From Burkholderia sp. TSV86 (GTDB lineage: Bacteria > Pseudomonadota > Gammaproteobacteria > Burkholderiales > Burkholderiaceae): a stretch of 64,000 nucleotides of DNA. The DNA is taken from positions 227,019-291,018 of the forward strand of contig NZ_LOWB01000109.1 in NCBI RefSeq assembly GCF_001522865.1, written 5' to 3'. A program made the position numbers and the translations under genes. How positions within the stretch are numbered: the stretch's first letter is position 1; each line of letters opens with the position of its first letter. The notes below the pieces were generated by a model. That model had not been told where the DNA came from. It worked only from the letters and a program-made list of their open reading frames with translations, and did no database searches. Below are positions 48,533 through 59,344 of the stretch, piece after piece.

Positions 48533-49636
48533 ATGCAACTGGTCAAGACCGAACGAGACACCCTCCTAAGGCCGCTGCAAACCGTGAGCGGTATCGTCGA
48601 ACGCCGCCACACGTTGCCGATCCTCGCCAATCTGCTGATCACGAAGAGCGGCTCGGACGTGTCGTTTCTGTCGACCGACCTCGAACTCCAGATCACCACG
48701 CGCGCCGATTTCGGCGTCGGCGGTGATCAGGTGGCGACCACCGTCGCGGCGCGCAAGCTGCTCGACATCCTGCGCGCGATGCCGGACGGCCAGGTCACGC
48801 TGACGCTCGCTGACAAGCGCCTGACCGTGCAATCCGGCAAGAGCCGCTTCGCGCTGCAAACGCTCGCCGCCGACGAATTTCCAACCGTGGCGCAAGCGAA
48901 GGATTTCGGCGCGAGCCTGAGCGTGCCGCAAAAAGCATTCCGTCAGCTGCTCGGGATGGTGCATTTCGCGATGGCGCAGCAGGACATTCGCTATTACCTG
49001 AACGGGATGCTGCTCGTCGTCGACGGCGACCGGCTGATGGCGGTGGCGACCGACGGCCACCGCCTTGCATATTCGTCAATGAAGATCGAAGGCTCGTTCG
49101 GCCGCCAGGAAGTGATCGTGCCGCGCAAGACGATTCTCGAACTGCAGCGCCTGCTCGAGGATATCGACGACACCGTCAAGATCGACATCGCGCAGACGCA
49201 GGCGAAATTCACGTTCGGCCAAGTCGAACTCGTCTCGAAGCTCGTCGAGGGCAAGTTCCCCGATTTCCAGCGCGTGATCCCGAAGGCCCACAAGAACACG
49301 TTCGAGATCGGCCGCGAGGAGTTGCAGCGCTCGCTGCAGCGCGCGGCCATCCTGACGTCCGACAAGTTCAAGGGCGTGCGCTGCATCGTCGCGCCCGGCC
49401 AGTTGAAAATCATGTCGACGAACGCCGACCAGGAGGAAGCGCAGGAAGAACTGGAAATCGCCTACCAGGGCGATACGGTCGACATCGGTTTCAACGTCAC
49501 GTATCTGCTCGACGTGCTCGCGAACCTGAAGGTCGACACCGTGCAGGTGAGCCTCGGCGACGCAAGCTCGAGCGCGCTCATCACCGTGCCTGAGAACGAC
49601 GAATTCAAGTACGTCGTGATGCCGATGCGCATTTGA
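48533..49636 (+). CDS. dnaN: DNA polymerase III beta sliding clamp
   Basis: This 367-residue ring clamp subunit starts MQLVKTERDTLLRPLQTVSGIVERRHTLPILANLL and ends with the conserved YVVMPMRI. Start ATG 48533 is preceded by GAAGGA. It tethers polymerase III to DNA. It is the second gene of the dnaA-dnaN-gyrB order. Confidence 0.97.
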   Translation: MQLVKTERDTLLRPLQTVSGIVERRHTLPILANLLITKSGSDVSFLSTDLELQITTRADFGVGGDQVATTVAARKLLDILRAMPDGQVTLTLADKRLTVQSGKSRFALQTLAADEFPTVAQAKDFGASLSVPQKAFRQLLGMVHFAMAQQDIRYYLNGMLLVVDGDRLMAVATDGHRLAYSSMKIEGSFGRQEVIVPRKTILELQRLLEDIDDTVKIDIAQTQAKFTFGQVELVSKLVEGKFPDFQRVIPKAHKNTFEIGREELQRSLQRAAILTSDKFKGVRCIVAPGQLKIMSTNADQEEAQEELEIAYQGDTVDIGFNVTYLLDVLANLKVDTVQVSLGDASSSALITVPENDEFKYVVMPMRI

Positions 49637-49660
49637 GCGCGCGCGACTGACCGATATACC

Positions 49661-49690
49661 AAGGGGCGGCAAGCCCCTTTGGCGTTTTTA
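49661..49690 (+). terminator. Terminator after dnaN
   Basis: Stem AAGGGGC/GCCCCTT with loop GGCAA is followed by TGGCGTTTTT. Confidence 0.6.
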
Positions 49691-49701
49691 TGGCGATTTG
49701 A

Positions 49702-52221
<2,520 letters not shown>

Positions 52222-52276
52222 GGGGGGTGTTTTGCCCATAAGCATCCCAACTGATCCCTTCGGCCCTCCACAAAAC

Positions 52277-52306
52277 AAAAAGCGCGCAACCCGCGCTTTT
52301 TGTTTT
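52277..52306. terminator. Bidirectional terminator after gyrB
   Basis: Stem AAAAGCGCG/CGCGCTTTT (52278-52286 and 52292-52300), loop CAACC, then TGTTTTT on the right and AAAACAAAA on the left, serves gyrB and the convergent flavin-reductase gene. Confidence 0.85.
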
Positions 52307-52320
52307 TCGATCAACCCTCG

Positions 52321-52926
52321 CTACGCTTCTCCCTCCAACCCGGCCGCCTCGTTCGCACGGGCCGACAGCGGCTCGCCGATCGCATAAAAATGGCCGCCCG
52401 CGACATGATGCAGACTCCGCCATGCCGGGCCCGCGCGCTCGAAGCGCCAGTGGCCCCCCTGGAATACGCGCGTGTCGGACCATGCATCAACGATCTCGCC
52501 AATGAATAAGTCATAAGCCTGCTGGTTATGAAGCTCGGGAATAAGCTTGCATGCGAGCCAAGCCGAGCAGCCCGCAACGAACGGCAACGCATAACCGTCG
52601 ATGTCGAACAGCGTCACACCCGCCTGTTGCAGCTTACCCGGCTCGTCCACTGCACTCACGGTGCCGACTTCATGCGTCAGCTGTAATTGCGCCACCGTCG
52701 GCACCTGAATCGCGAACAAGCCGCTCTGCTCGATAAGCGCACGCGTTTTTGTCGCCTTGTCCAGCACGACCGTCAGCTTGGGTGGAGAGAAATCCAGTGC
52801 GCACACCCATGCTGCCGCCATCACGTTGTCCACGCCCTCGTGACGGGCCGATACGAGCACGGTCGGCCCGTGATTGATGAGCCGGTAGGCTTTGGCCAAC
52901 TCGACTCGGGCGATATGGTTGTTCAT
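52321..52926 (-). CDS. Flavin reductase family protein
   Basis: This 201-residue split-barrel flavoprotein fits the flavin reductase (DIM6/NtaB) family: GPTVLVSARHEGVDNVMAAAWVCALDFSPPKLTVVLDKATKTRALIE near the N-terminus, then a central AGCSAWLACKLI. Members are FMN/FAD reductases or flavin-binding oxygenase partners. It stands just outside the accessory block that follows, and it points away from it, so a link as electron supplier to the downstream oxygenase-like protein is only a possibility. Confidence 0.85.
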   Translation of the reverse strand: MNNHIARVELAKAYRLINHGPTVLVSARHEGVDNVMAAAWVCALDFSPPKLTVVLDKATKTRALIEQSGLFAIQVPTVAQLQLTHEVGTVSAVDEPGKLQQAGVTLFDIDGYALPFVAGCSAWLACKLIPELHNQQAYDLFIGEIVDAWSDTRVFQGGHWRFERAGPAWRSLHHVAGGHFYAIGEPLSARANEAAGLEGEA

Positions 52927-53471
52927 TCACACTCCTCAAGAACGAGGCGCTTTTCAGATAAACATCCAGCTAATCGGCGCGCCCTCAGCCTTTCATTATT
53001 GCACGCCGGTCTATATCGTTTTGCATGACGCATACGCTCCACTCTGGTGCAAACGGACTAATTCATCGAAGTTTCATGTCACCATTCAATCTAAATCTTA
53101 AATGGCTGCCAAAATAAATTGGCATATCCGGCAACACGCCGATTCGACGGCGCCATATACCTTCGGATATCTTCACCAAGTCGTTCAAATGAATATTATG
53201 AGCGATATGGTTTCACCAACACCAACAGATAAGAGCAATAACGCAAACTCGTATTGAAACGAGCAATTCTCGTATTTGCTCCAATTTTGGCGAGTGTGCA
53301 AACCAAACAAAAAAACATATCGAGACCCTCGAAAGAGACCAGATACATCAGCCAGCCACACTTCCATAAGCGAGGTATTTCTATTCGAATTGTCCCTGCA
53401 ATAGCGCGGTCGTCGACCGTTTATCCATTTCACCGAGTTTCATTTTCCCGCGATCGTCTCTGGAGGCATCC
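52927..53471. other. AT-rich boundary region before the accessory block
   Basis: This 545-bp spacer has markedly lower GC (53010-53440) than its neighbours and no convincing gene. Open frames here are short and hydrophobic or random. It ends with a GGAGG ribosome-binding site (53462-53466) for the next gene. The change in composition suggests the edge of acquired DNA. Confidence 0.45.
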
Positions 53472-54221
53472 ATGAACCGAGTCCGCAATTCCGGCATCAC
53501 GCATCCCGCACCGTTCTTCTCCGAATCGGAAAGCCTGGAACGCAAAGCGAAAATCGACCGATATCTCGATAAAAAAATGGAGGAATGGCGTCAGTCGATT
53601 CCCTATGCGTCGCACATGAAAGACAAAAATATCAACATGAATTACTACCGCCGCACGCTGATCGAGCACGTGTGGCGCATTCGCCTGTCACGAGCGAGCC
53701 AGGCCAAGGCCATCTATAAGATCGCGCAAATCTCGCCGGCTGCCGCACAAGACTATGCGCATTATCAGGCCGACGAAATGCTGCATGACAAGCTCTACAT
53801 CCGCGATTGCGAAGCAGCCGGTGTGTCGATCGAGGAAATCCTGAATACCGAGCCTTATCTGTCGACCAAACTTTTTGAAGGCTTCTTTTATTACACCCTC
53901 GAACATGAACACCCGATGGCGCCGGTGGTATCGAACTACCTCGTCGAATATACACAGGCCAAGCTGCAACCGGACATCGTAAAGAATCTCAAATCCACGC
54001 TTGGCCACGATCTGATCAAGGGGCAGGAGGCGCATCTCGTCGTCGACACGCGAGACGATCATTCGCTGGAAATGTGGAAGATCCTCAATCAACTCATTCT
54101 CAGCGAGGAGGATTACGAGGCTGTGTTCAAGTACATCGACGATGTACAGGAAATCCTCGCCATGTTCTTCCGCGAAATCTACGAAGACACGGTATTGGCA
54201 CCGCAAAAATCCGCTGCGTGA
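53472..54221 (+). CDS. Heme-oxygenase-fold putative diiron oxygenase/oxidase
   Basis: This 249-residue all-helical protein resembles the iron-containing redox (TenA/PqqC/heme-oxygenase-like) superfamily. Metal-ligand candidates follow the pattern of HDO diiron enzymes: E102-x2-H105 (in QADEMLHDK, the spacing seen in UndA), E144/E146 in LEHEHP, and H188-x3-D192 with H197 nearby (AHLVVDTRDDH). HDO enzymes cleave C-C bonds, N-oxygenate or desaturate amino acids and fatty acids in small-molecule pathways. Start ATG 53472 has GGAGG five bases upstream. It is the first gene of the accessory block, with an EPSPS-like gene next on the same strand. Confidence 0.65.
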   Translation: MNRVRNSGITHPAPFFSESESLERKAKIDRYLDKKMEEWRQSIPYASHMKDKNINMNYYRRTLIEHVWRIRLSRASQAKAIYKIAQISPAAAQDYAHYQADEMLHDKLYIRDCEAAGVSIEEILNTEPYLSTKLFEGFFYYTLEHEHPMAPVVSNYLVEYTQAKLQPDIVKNLKSTLGHDLIKGQEAHLVVDTRDDHSLEMWKILNQLILSEEDYEAVFKYIDDVQEILAMFFREIYEDTVLAPQKSAA

Positions 54222-54371
54222 GCGCCAGCGCCGACGCGCGGCATCCCGGATGCCAACGTGCCAGCGCCGTTTTTGCCGCCTGCCGATGGTTCGGCAGGCG
54301 GATCATGTATGTATCCCCGGAACCGATTCCTCATTTCACGATCCGCAGAATTCAGATCATTTGGAGGGAAT

Positions 54372-55718
54372 ATGTATTTGCGTGTCGAACCGATTAAGAC
54401 GTTGGGGCGGGATATGAGGGTTCCCGCCTCGAAACCGGAAACGCAGCGCGCAATCATCGCCGCGAGTCTCGCCCAGGGTATCTCAACCGTGCGCAACGAC
54501 TTGCGCTGCGTGGAAACGGAAACCATGAAAACCGCTTGCCGCAAGCTGGGCGCGACGATCGACGAAACCGCCGGTGCGCTGACGATCACCGGCACCGGCG
54601 GCCGCTTCAGCAACGACGTCCACGTCATCGACGCAAAAGGCTCCGGGCTCGTATTCCGCACGATGATGGCATTGAGCAGCATGCGCGGCATTCCGACGAT
54701 TCTCACGGGCGATGCCACGCTGCGCCGGCGCGTCATGAAACCGCTGTTCGATGCGCTCCATGTGCTCGGGGCGAACTTCACCTATCTCGGCGACGAAGGC
54801 AAGGCTCCCGTGATCAATTGGGGTAAGGCGCTCGACGGCTCGCACTGCACGCTGGCGGGCGACATCAGCTCGCAGTTCGTCACCGCGCTGCTCATGACTG
54901 CGCCGCTCGCGCAACGCAGCATCGACATCCGGATGACGCCGCCTGTCCTATCCCAATCGTATATCGATCAAACACTCGATTTCATGAAGCTCGCGGGGCT
55001 CGACGTGCAAACCAGCCCCGACTACACCGCCTACCGCGTGTCGCCCGGAGCGTACCGGGCATTCGACACGCATATCAATGCCGACTTCACTTCGCTTTCC
55101 TATCTGCTGTTGGCTTGCGCGCTTTTTCCCGGCGCCTATCGGATTGCCGGCATCCAGCAAGAAACACTGCAAGGCGAAAAACTTTTCATCGACATCGTCG
55201 AAGCGCTCGGCGTGCGGCTGCGCTACGCGCCCGGCCACATACTCGAAGTCGACAGCTCGAATGCCGGCCTCGAGGGCAATTTCGAGTTTGACGTCAGCAG
55301 TGGCCCCAACATCATTCCGACACTCGTCGCGCTGAGCCTTTTCGTCAAAGGCAAGCTGACCGTGCGGGGCGGCTCGGTCACGCGGTTTCACAAATCGTCG
55401 CGCATCGAATCGATGGTTGGCGAAGTCCGCAAGCTCGGCGCGGACATCGAGATCATCCGGCATCCGAACGGCCACACGGACGGCTTCGTCACACGCGGCA
55501 GGGATCGTTATGCGGGCGGGATTTCGCTCAGCAGTTGCGGCGATCACCGCAACTTCATGTCGCTGTTCGTCGCGGCATTGCGTTTTGACAATGCGTGCAA
55601 CCTCGACGGCTATGCCGACGTGTCGTGCTCATTTCCGGATTTCATCGATCAGTTCCGCGAACTCGGCGTGGAAAGTCTTGCTGCAAACCATTACTACGTT
55701 GCAGCCGCGGACGAATGA
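54372..55718 (+). CDS. EPSP-synthase paralogue with altered catalytic site
   Basis: This 448-residue protein is collinear with AroA (5-enolpyruvylshikimate-3-phosphate synthase), and the sugar-phosphate-binding positions are kept: K21, R26, S166-S167-Q168, S194, Y197, R120, R344 and D391-H392-R393. By comparison with E. coli AroA, however, S23 is Pro22, D313 is Thr317, K340-E341 are His340-Lys341 and K411 is Cys419. Loss of the D313/E341 acid-base pair and K411 makes ordinary EPSP synthesis unlikely. It probably binds a phosphorylated ligand and does something else. ATG 54372 has GGAGGG just upstream; an upstream in-frame ATG adds 38 unrelated residues. Confidence 0.85.
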   Translation: MYLRVEPIKTLGRDMRVPASKPETQRAIIAASLAQGISTVRNDLRCVETETMKTACRKLGATIDETAGALTITGTGGRFSNDVHVIDAKGSGLVFRTMMALSSMRGIPTILTGDATLRRRVMKPLFDALHVLGANFTYLGDEGKAPVINWGKALDGSHCTLAGDISSQFVTALLMTAPLAQRSIDIRMTPPVLSQSYIDQTLDFMKLAGLDVQTSPDYTAYRVSPGAYRAFDTHINADFTSLSYLLLACALFPGAYRIAGIQQETLQGEKLFIDIVEALGVRLRYAPGHILEVDSSNAGLEGNFEFDVSSGPNIIPTLVALSLFVKGKLTVRGGSVTRFHKSSRIESMVGEVRKLGADIEIIRHPNGHTDGFVTRGRDRYAGGISLSSCGDHRNFMSLFVAALRFDNACNLDGYADVSCSFPDFIDQFRELGVESLAANHYYVAAADE

Positions 55719-55783
55719 ATCGAAGTCGTCGGACGACGCCTCGCGCGTCGTCATACTTCCTTCCCACCACCTTGGAGATTCCA

Positions 55784-56176
55784 GTGGACAAGCGATTCAA
55801 ACTCGAAAGCAGCGGTACGCAAGCGTCGCAGGCCGGCAATCGTGCTCGATCGCAATCCCGCACGATGCCATTGGAAAGTTCGTGCACGCCTGCCAAGCCC
55901 ATCTGGCAATCCACTTTACAGCCGATGCTGGATAACGAATCCGGCCACGCGCCTCCCAAACTGTCGTCCCGGCAGCAGCAAATCCTGATTTACATCATCC
56001 GTGGCTATCAAAACAAAGCGATTGCCCATTTGCTCGGCATCGAAATCGTCACGGTCAAGATGCATATCGGCGTACTGTTCAAAAAGCTGGGCGTCCGAAA
56101 CCGCACCACGGCGGCCGTGCGCGGCATCGATCTGATCCGCGAAAGAGCGGACAAAGCATCGACAAACGTATATTGA
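55784..56176 (+). CDS. Stand-alone LuxR/GerE-type HTH protein
   Basis: A GTG start at 55784 with GGAG (55774-55777) gives 130 residues. The first 55 residues are Ser/Gln-rich and featureless. The rest is a LuxR-type HTH (about 58-118: LSSRQQQILIYIIRGYQNKAIAHLLGI then VTVKMHIGVLFKKLGV). There is no receiver or autoinducer-binding domain, so it may be constitutive or controlled by its expression. It closes the rightward unit HDO, EPSPS-like, HTH (65-bp spacing) and is the likely regulator of the block. Confidence 0.75.
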   Translation: MDKRFKLESSGTQASQAGNRARSQSRTMPLESSCTPAKPIWQSTLQPMLDNESGHAPPKLSSRQQQILIYIIRGYQNKAIAHLLGIEIVTVKMHIGVLFKKLGVRNRTTAAVRGIDLIRERADKASTNVY

Positions 56177-56466
56177 ACTGCTGCCAGGGGCATCTCGCGT
56201 CATCTGCTGGCAGCGCATGCGGTTCCGCGCATTTCTTCGAAAAAAACAAATTGCCCGCGTCACTGCCCGGCTTTGCGCCATATCGCCGGAATGGGCGCGC
56301 CTGGGTGCGTCCGTTCCGGCGCCATGAATGGCGGATATCGACGGCACACAGGCCCGGCCACCGGTTGCTTCGCCGCAGCGGCCTGAGCGGACCGGAAGCG
56401 GCCGCGCAAGCCGCATCCGATATCAACGATCGCGGGTACCGCCGCTGCCCGGCGTGGCGCGCGGCT
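56177..56466. other. Spacer between convergent units
   Basis: 290 bp between the HTH gene and the enolase-superfamily gene. I see no clear gene, and no strong terminator, although palindromic GC-rich stretches occur around 56300-56420. Confidence 0.35.
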
Positions 56467-57552
56467 TCAGGCGATCCGATAACGAGCCAGCGCCGCCTGG
56501 TCCCATTCAACGCCGCTGCCCGGTGTGTCGTTCGGCACCGCGTTGCCGTCGACGATCCGCATCGGCTCAGCCAGCACGAGATCGGCATAATCGTAATACT
56601 GCAGCCAGTGCGCGGTCGGCGTAACCGCCATCAGATGCGCGCTGAATTCCTGATAGTTATGCGTGCTCACTGACAACGACGCCGCATCGGCCAACGCCGC
56701 GCCTTGCATCCAGCGCGAGACGCCGCCGATCTTCATCAGATCGAACATCAACAGATCGGATGCGCCGGCTGCAATGCATTTGCCAAGCTCGTTCGTCCCA
56801 AAACAATTCTCGCCCATCTGAATCGGCGTGATTGTCTCGCGCGCAATGCGCGCATGTCCCGCGTAGTCGTCCTGCCGAGTCGGCTCCTCGATCCAGCCCA
56901 GACCGAACGAATCGAGCGCCCTGCAGCAGCGAATCGCCTCGTCCACCGTCAGCCCCTGGTTGTAATCAACGCACAGCATCGACTTCGCGCCGAGCACGGA
57001 TTTCACCGCGGCCACCACCTCGAGATCCTGTTCGAGCGAAATATGGCCGAGCTTGATTTTCATCGCCCGAAAGCCGCGCTCCAGCGATTGCTCCGCGAGC
57101 CGGCAACTGGCGTCGACACCGAGCATCCCGATACTCGAATACGCAGGAATCGGCTGCGGCGCGCCGCCGAGCGCGCGGGACAACGGAACGCCCAATGCAC
57201 GAGCATGCGCATCCCAAAGCGCCATCTCGACACCGGCCACCGCCATGCTGATGAGCCCCGTATTGCCGACCAGATGAAAATGCGATTCGAGCAGATCGCG
57301 CGTATCGAGCGGAATAAGCTGCTTGCCTTCCAGCAGCTCGCCGAACGATGCGATCAGCGTCGACAGCGGTTTGAGAACGAGCGGTGTGAATACGAACAGA
57401 TACGCATGCCCCGTTACGCCCTGCTCGGTGTGCAGATCGATCAGCACGAACGGCGCATCCGCAATCAAGCCGCTTGCCGTCCGGATGGGGTTCGACATCG
57501 GCAACCTTACGGCAGTGACCGTCAATTCGCGAAACGTCAACGCAGACGACAT
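56467..57552 (-). CDS. Mandelate-racemase-type enolase-superfamily enzyme with Gln at the E317 position
   Basis: This 361-residue protein is collinear with Pseudomonas putida mandelate racemase through its whole length. Metal ligands D196, E222 and E248 are present, as are the bases K165-I-K167 (KIKLG), the D271/H298 dyad (H in STHNYQE) and the N198 neighbourhood VDYNQ. The residue equivalent to E317, the general acid that polarises the carboxylate of mandelate, is Gln318 (in AHWLQYYD). The same E-to-Q change made experimentally in mandelate racemase greatly lowers activity. The substrate is therefore probably not mandelate. It is downstream of an EamA-type permease on the same strand. Confidence 0.85.
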   Translation of the reverse strand: MSSALTFRELTVTAVRLPMSNPIRTASGLIADAPFVLIDLHTEQGVTGHAYLFVFTPLVLKPLSTLIASFGELLEGKQLIPLDTRDLLESHFHLVGNTGLISMAVAGVEMALWDAHARALGVPLSRALGGAPQPIPAYSSIGMLGVDASCRLAEQSLERGFRAMKIKLGHISLEQDLEVVAAVKSVLGAKSMLCVDYNQGLTVDEAIRCCRALDSFGLGWIEEPTRQDDYAGHARIARETITPIQMGENCFGTNELGKCIAAGASDLLMFDLMKIGGVSRWMQGAALADAASLSVSTHNYQEFSAHLMAVTPTAHWLQYYDYADLVLAEPMRIVDGNAVPNDTPGSGVEWDQAALARYRIA

Positions 57553-57630
57553 GAACTCTCTCCCTATCGATGCAGCCCCGGTTCAGGCCCGGCGACGAGC
57601 GCCGCCGGCCGCTCGCGGCCGCTTACAGCG

Positions 57631-58569
57631 TCAGAATTGCGCGCACACGACAATCAGCCCGGACGTCACGAGCATCAGCCCCCAGCGCTCGAGCATGCCG
57701 AGCTTCTCGCGCATCAGCTTGCGAGACACCAGATAACTGAACAGCACCTCGACCAGCCCGAGCGTGCGCACGTCCGCCGCACCGTGAAGCGCAAGCGCGG
57801 TCAGTTCGCCGATGGTCGCCAGCGCGCCGACCGTTCCGACCGTCAACGAAAAACGCCAGATCCGAACGATCGCGAGCAATCCGGCGCGATTCGCCAGCAG
57901 CAGATATCCGCCCAGCAGGACCGACTGGATCAACTGCGCCCACAGCACGCCCCACGCGCCGCTCATCCACGGCGTCACGCCCGGCTGATGCAATGCCGCC
58001 GCGCGATAGCCGACCGCCATCAATGCAAACGCCGCGCCCGCGCCCAACCCATAAACAGCCGATAAACCGAACCCGCCGCCCACATCCGTCGCACGCCGCC
58101 CCGGTCCCGAACAGGTCAGCAAGATAACGCCCAGCATCGCGATCAGCATGCCCAGCATCGAAAGCCCGCCCGGCGCTTCATGCAGCACCAGCAGCGAAAC
58201 CAACGCCACTTGCAGCGGTTCGGTTTTCGAGAACGCCACCGCCACGACGAAATTGCACTGCTTCATCGCCATCAGCAACAACGCGGTCCCGCCCAACTGC
58301 GCGAGCGCCCCCAGCGTCAACCACCCCGCCCACGCCGCCGTTACCGCGGGCAGCCCGCCCCCCATGCGCGATAACAACAGCACCCATAGCAGCGAAAACG
58401 GCAGGCCGTACAGAAACCGCACGAGCGTTGCAGGCAATGTCCCGGCCTGCTCGGTCAGGCTGCGCTGGGCGGCATTGCGCACGGTGCGTCCCAATGCTGC
58501 GCACAAGACGATCGGCACCCAGGCCCACTCCCATACAGTCGACGCAAGCAACGGCACCTCCATAGTCAT
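57631..58569 (-). CDS. EamA/DMT-family permease
   Basis: This 312-residue polytopic membrane protein has about ten helices in two repeats. The N-terminal repeat contains QRSLTEQAGTLPATLVRFLYGLPFSLLWVLL. The C-terminal repeat ends with LVEVLFSYLVSRKLMREKLGMLERWGLMLVTSGLIVV, the EamA hallmark. It is a candidate importer or exporter for a small metabolite handled by its neighbours. ATG 58569 is preferred; the open frame extends 40 non-conserved codons upstream, overlapping the lipocalin-like gene. Confidence 0.85.
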   Translation of the reverse strand: MTMEVPLLASTVWEWAWVPIVLCAALGRTVRNAAQRSLTEQAGTLPATLVRFLYGLPFSLLWVLLLSRMGGGLPAVTAAWAGWLTLGALAQLGGTALLLMAMKQCNFVVAVAFSKTEPLQVALVSLLVLHEAPGGLSMLGMLIAMLGVILLTCSGPGRRATDVGGGFGLSAVYGLGAGAAFALMAVGYRAAALHQPGVTPWMSGAWGVLWAQLIQSVLLGGYLLLANRAGLLAIVRIWRFSLTVGTVGALATIGELTALALHGAADVRTLGLVEVLFSYLVSRKLMREKLGMLERWGLMLVTSGLIVVCAQF

Positions 58570-58670
58570 CCGAATCGCATCACCGGCGGGCAAAGAGGCT
58601 GAATCGCTCCTGCGCCGATGCTCCGTCCCCGCGCGGGCCGCGCGGACCATGCCATGTGCTGCCGGCGCGC

Positions 58671-59186
58671 TCAGTCCACGCGCTTCCACACCGATATCGG
58701 CACATCGCCGTTCGGGCGCGCGACGACGCGATAGCTCAATTCATTGCCGTTCAGTTCATACGTGCGCTTTTGCTGCTCGCCTTCCCAGTTCGGAAACGAC
58801 GCATGTTGAATGTAAAAAACCAGCGTGTGCGATGCGGGATCGATTTCGAGCATGCCGAAGTGCGTGCTCGATCCCATCACGGCATCCTTGTATTCAGCCT
58901 GCGTTCCCGAACGTTTGTCGCCCGAGCCAAAGCGCTCGCGTTCCGCCTTGAAGATCTGCAACGAATAACGCCCGGCGCGATCGATCATCAAGAGCCCGGA
59001 CGGCGCGGCACCATAATCGCGGCCGCGCGTGCCGTCCGCATGCTCGACGTCCGCGGCCACGAGCATCCACGTGCCGGCAAGCGAAGCCGGCGCACCACCC
59101 GCAACCGATATGATCGGCATCGCAAGCATTCCGCCCGCGCATGCCAGCTTCATGGCCAATCGAATCAGCGATCCAGCGTTCGTCAT
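58671..59186 (-). CDS. Lipocalin-like domain exported protein
   Basis: This 171-residue protein has a hydrophobic N-terminal signal (about 1-29, MKLACAGGMLAMPIISVAGG). A lipocalin-like beta-barrel domain follows, starting SLAGTWMLVAADVEHADGTRGRDYG and containing GLLMIDRAGRYSLQIF. Proteins of this family bind small molecules, and some are enzymes. It is the first gene of a leftward set with the EamA permease and the racemase-like enzyme, and is divergent from a LysR gene. Confidence 0.75.
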   Translation of the reverse strand: MTNAGSLIRLAMKLACAGGMLAMPIISVAGGAPASLAGTWMLVAADVEHADGTRGRDYGAAPSGLLMIDRAGRYSLQIFKAERERFGSGDKRSGTQAEYKDAVMGSSTHFGMLEIDPASHTLVFYIQHASFPNWEGEQQKRTYELNGNELSYRVVARPNGDVPISVWKRVD

Positions 59187-59344
59187 ATCGAGTCTCCGGG
59201 TTCGTCATCCAAGGTATCGGATTCATTGCTCATCTGCGTCAAACCGGCATTCGCGCCGGCGCTTTGCATGCGGCTTTGATGATAGCCAAACAACTCTGAA
59301 GGAGATGCGATAATTCCGTATCGATGCTGCGGGAAAACTGAATC

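Noticed and set aside
54372..55718. Housekeeping aroA
   Set aside because: The catalytic residues D313, E341 and K411 are replaced, so a second, normal aroA should exist elsewhere.
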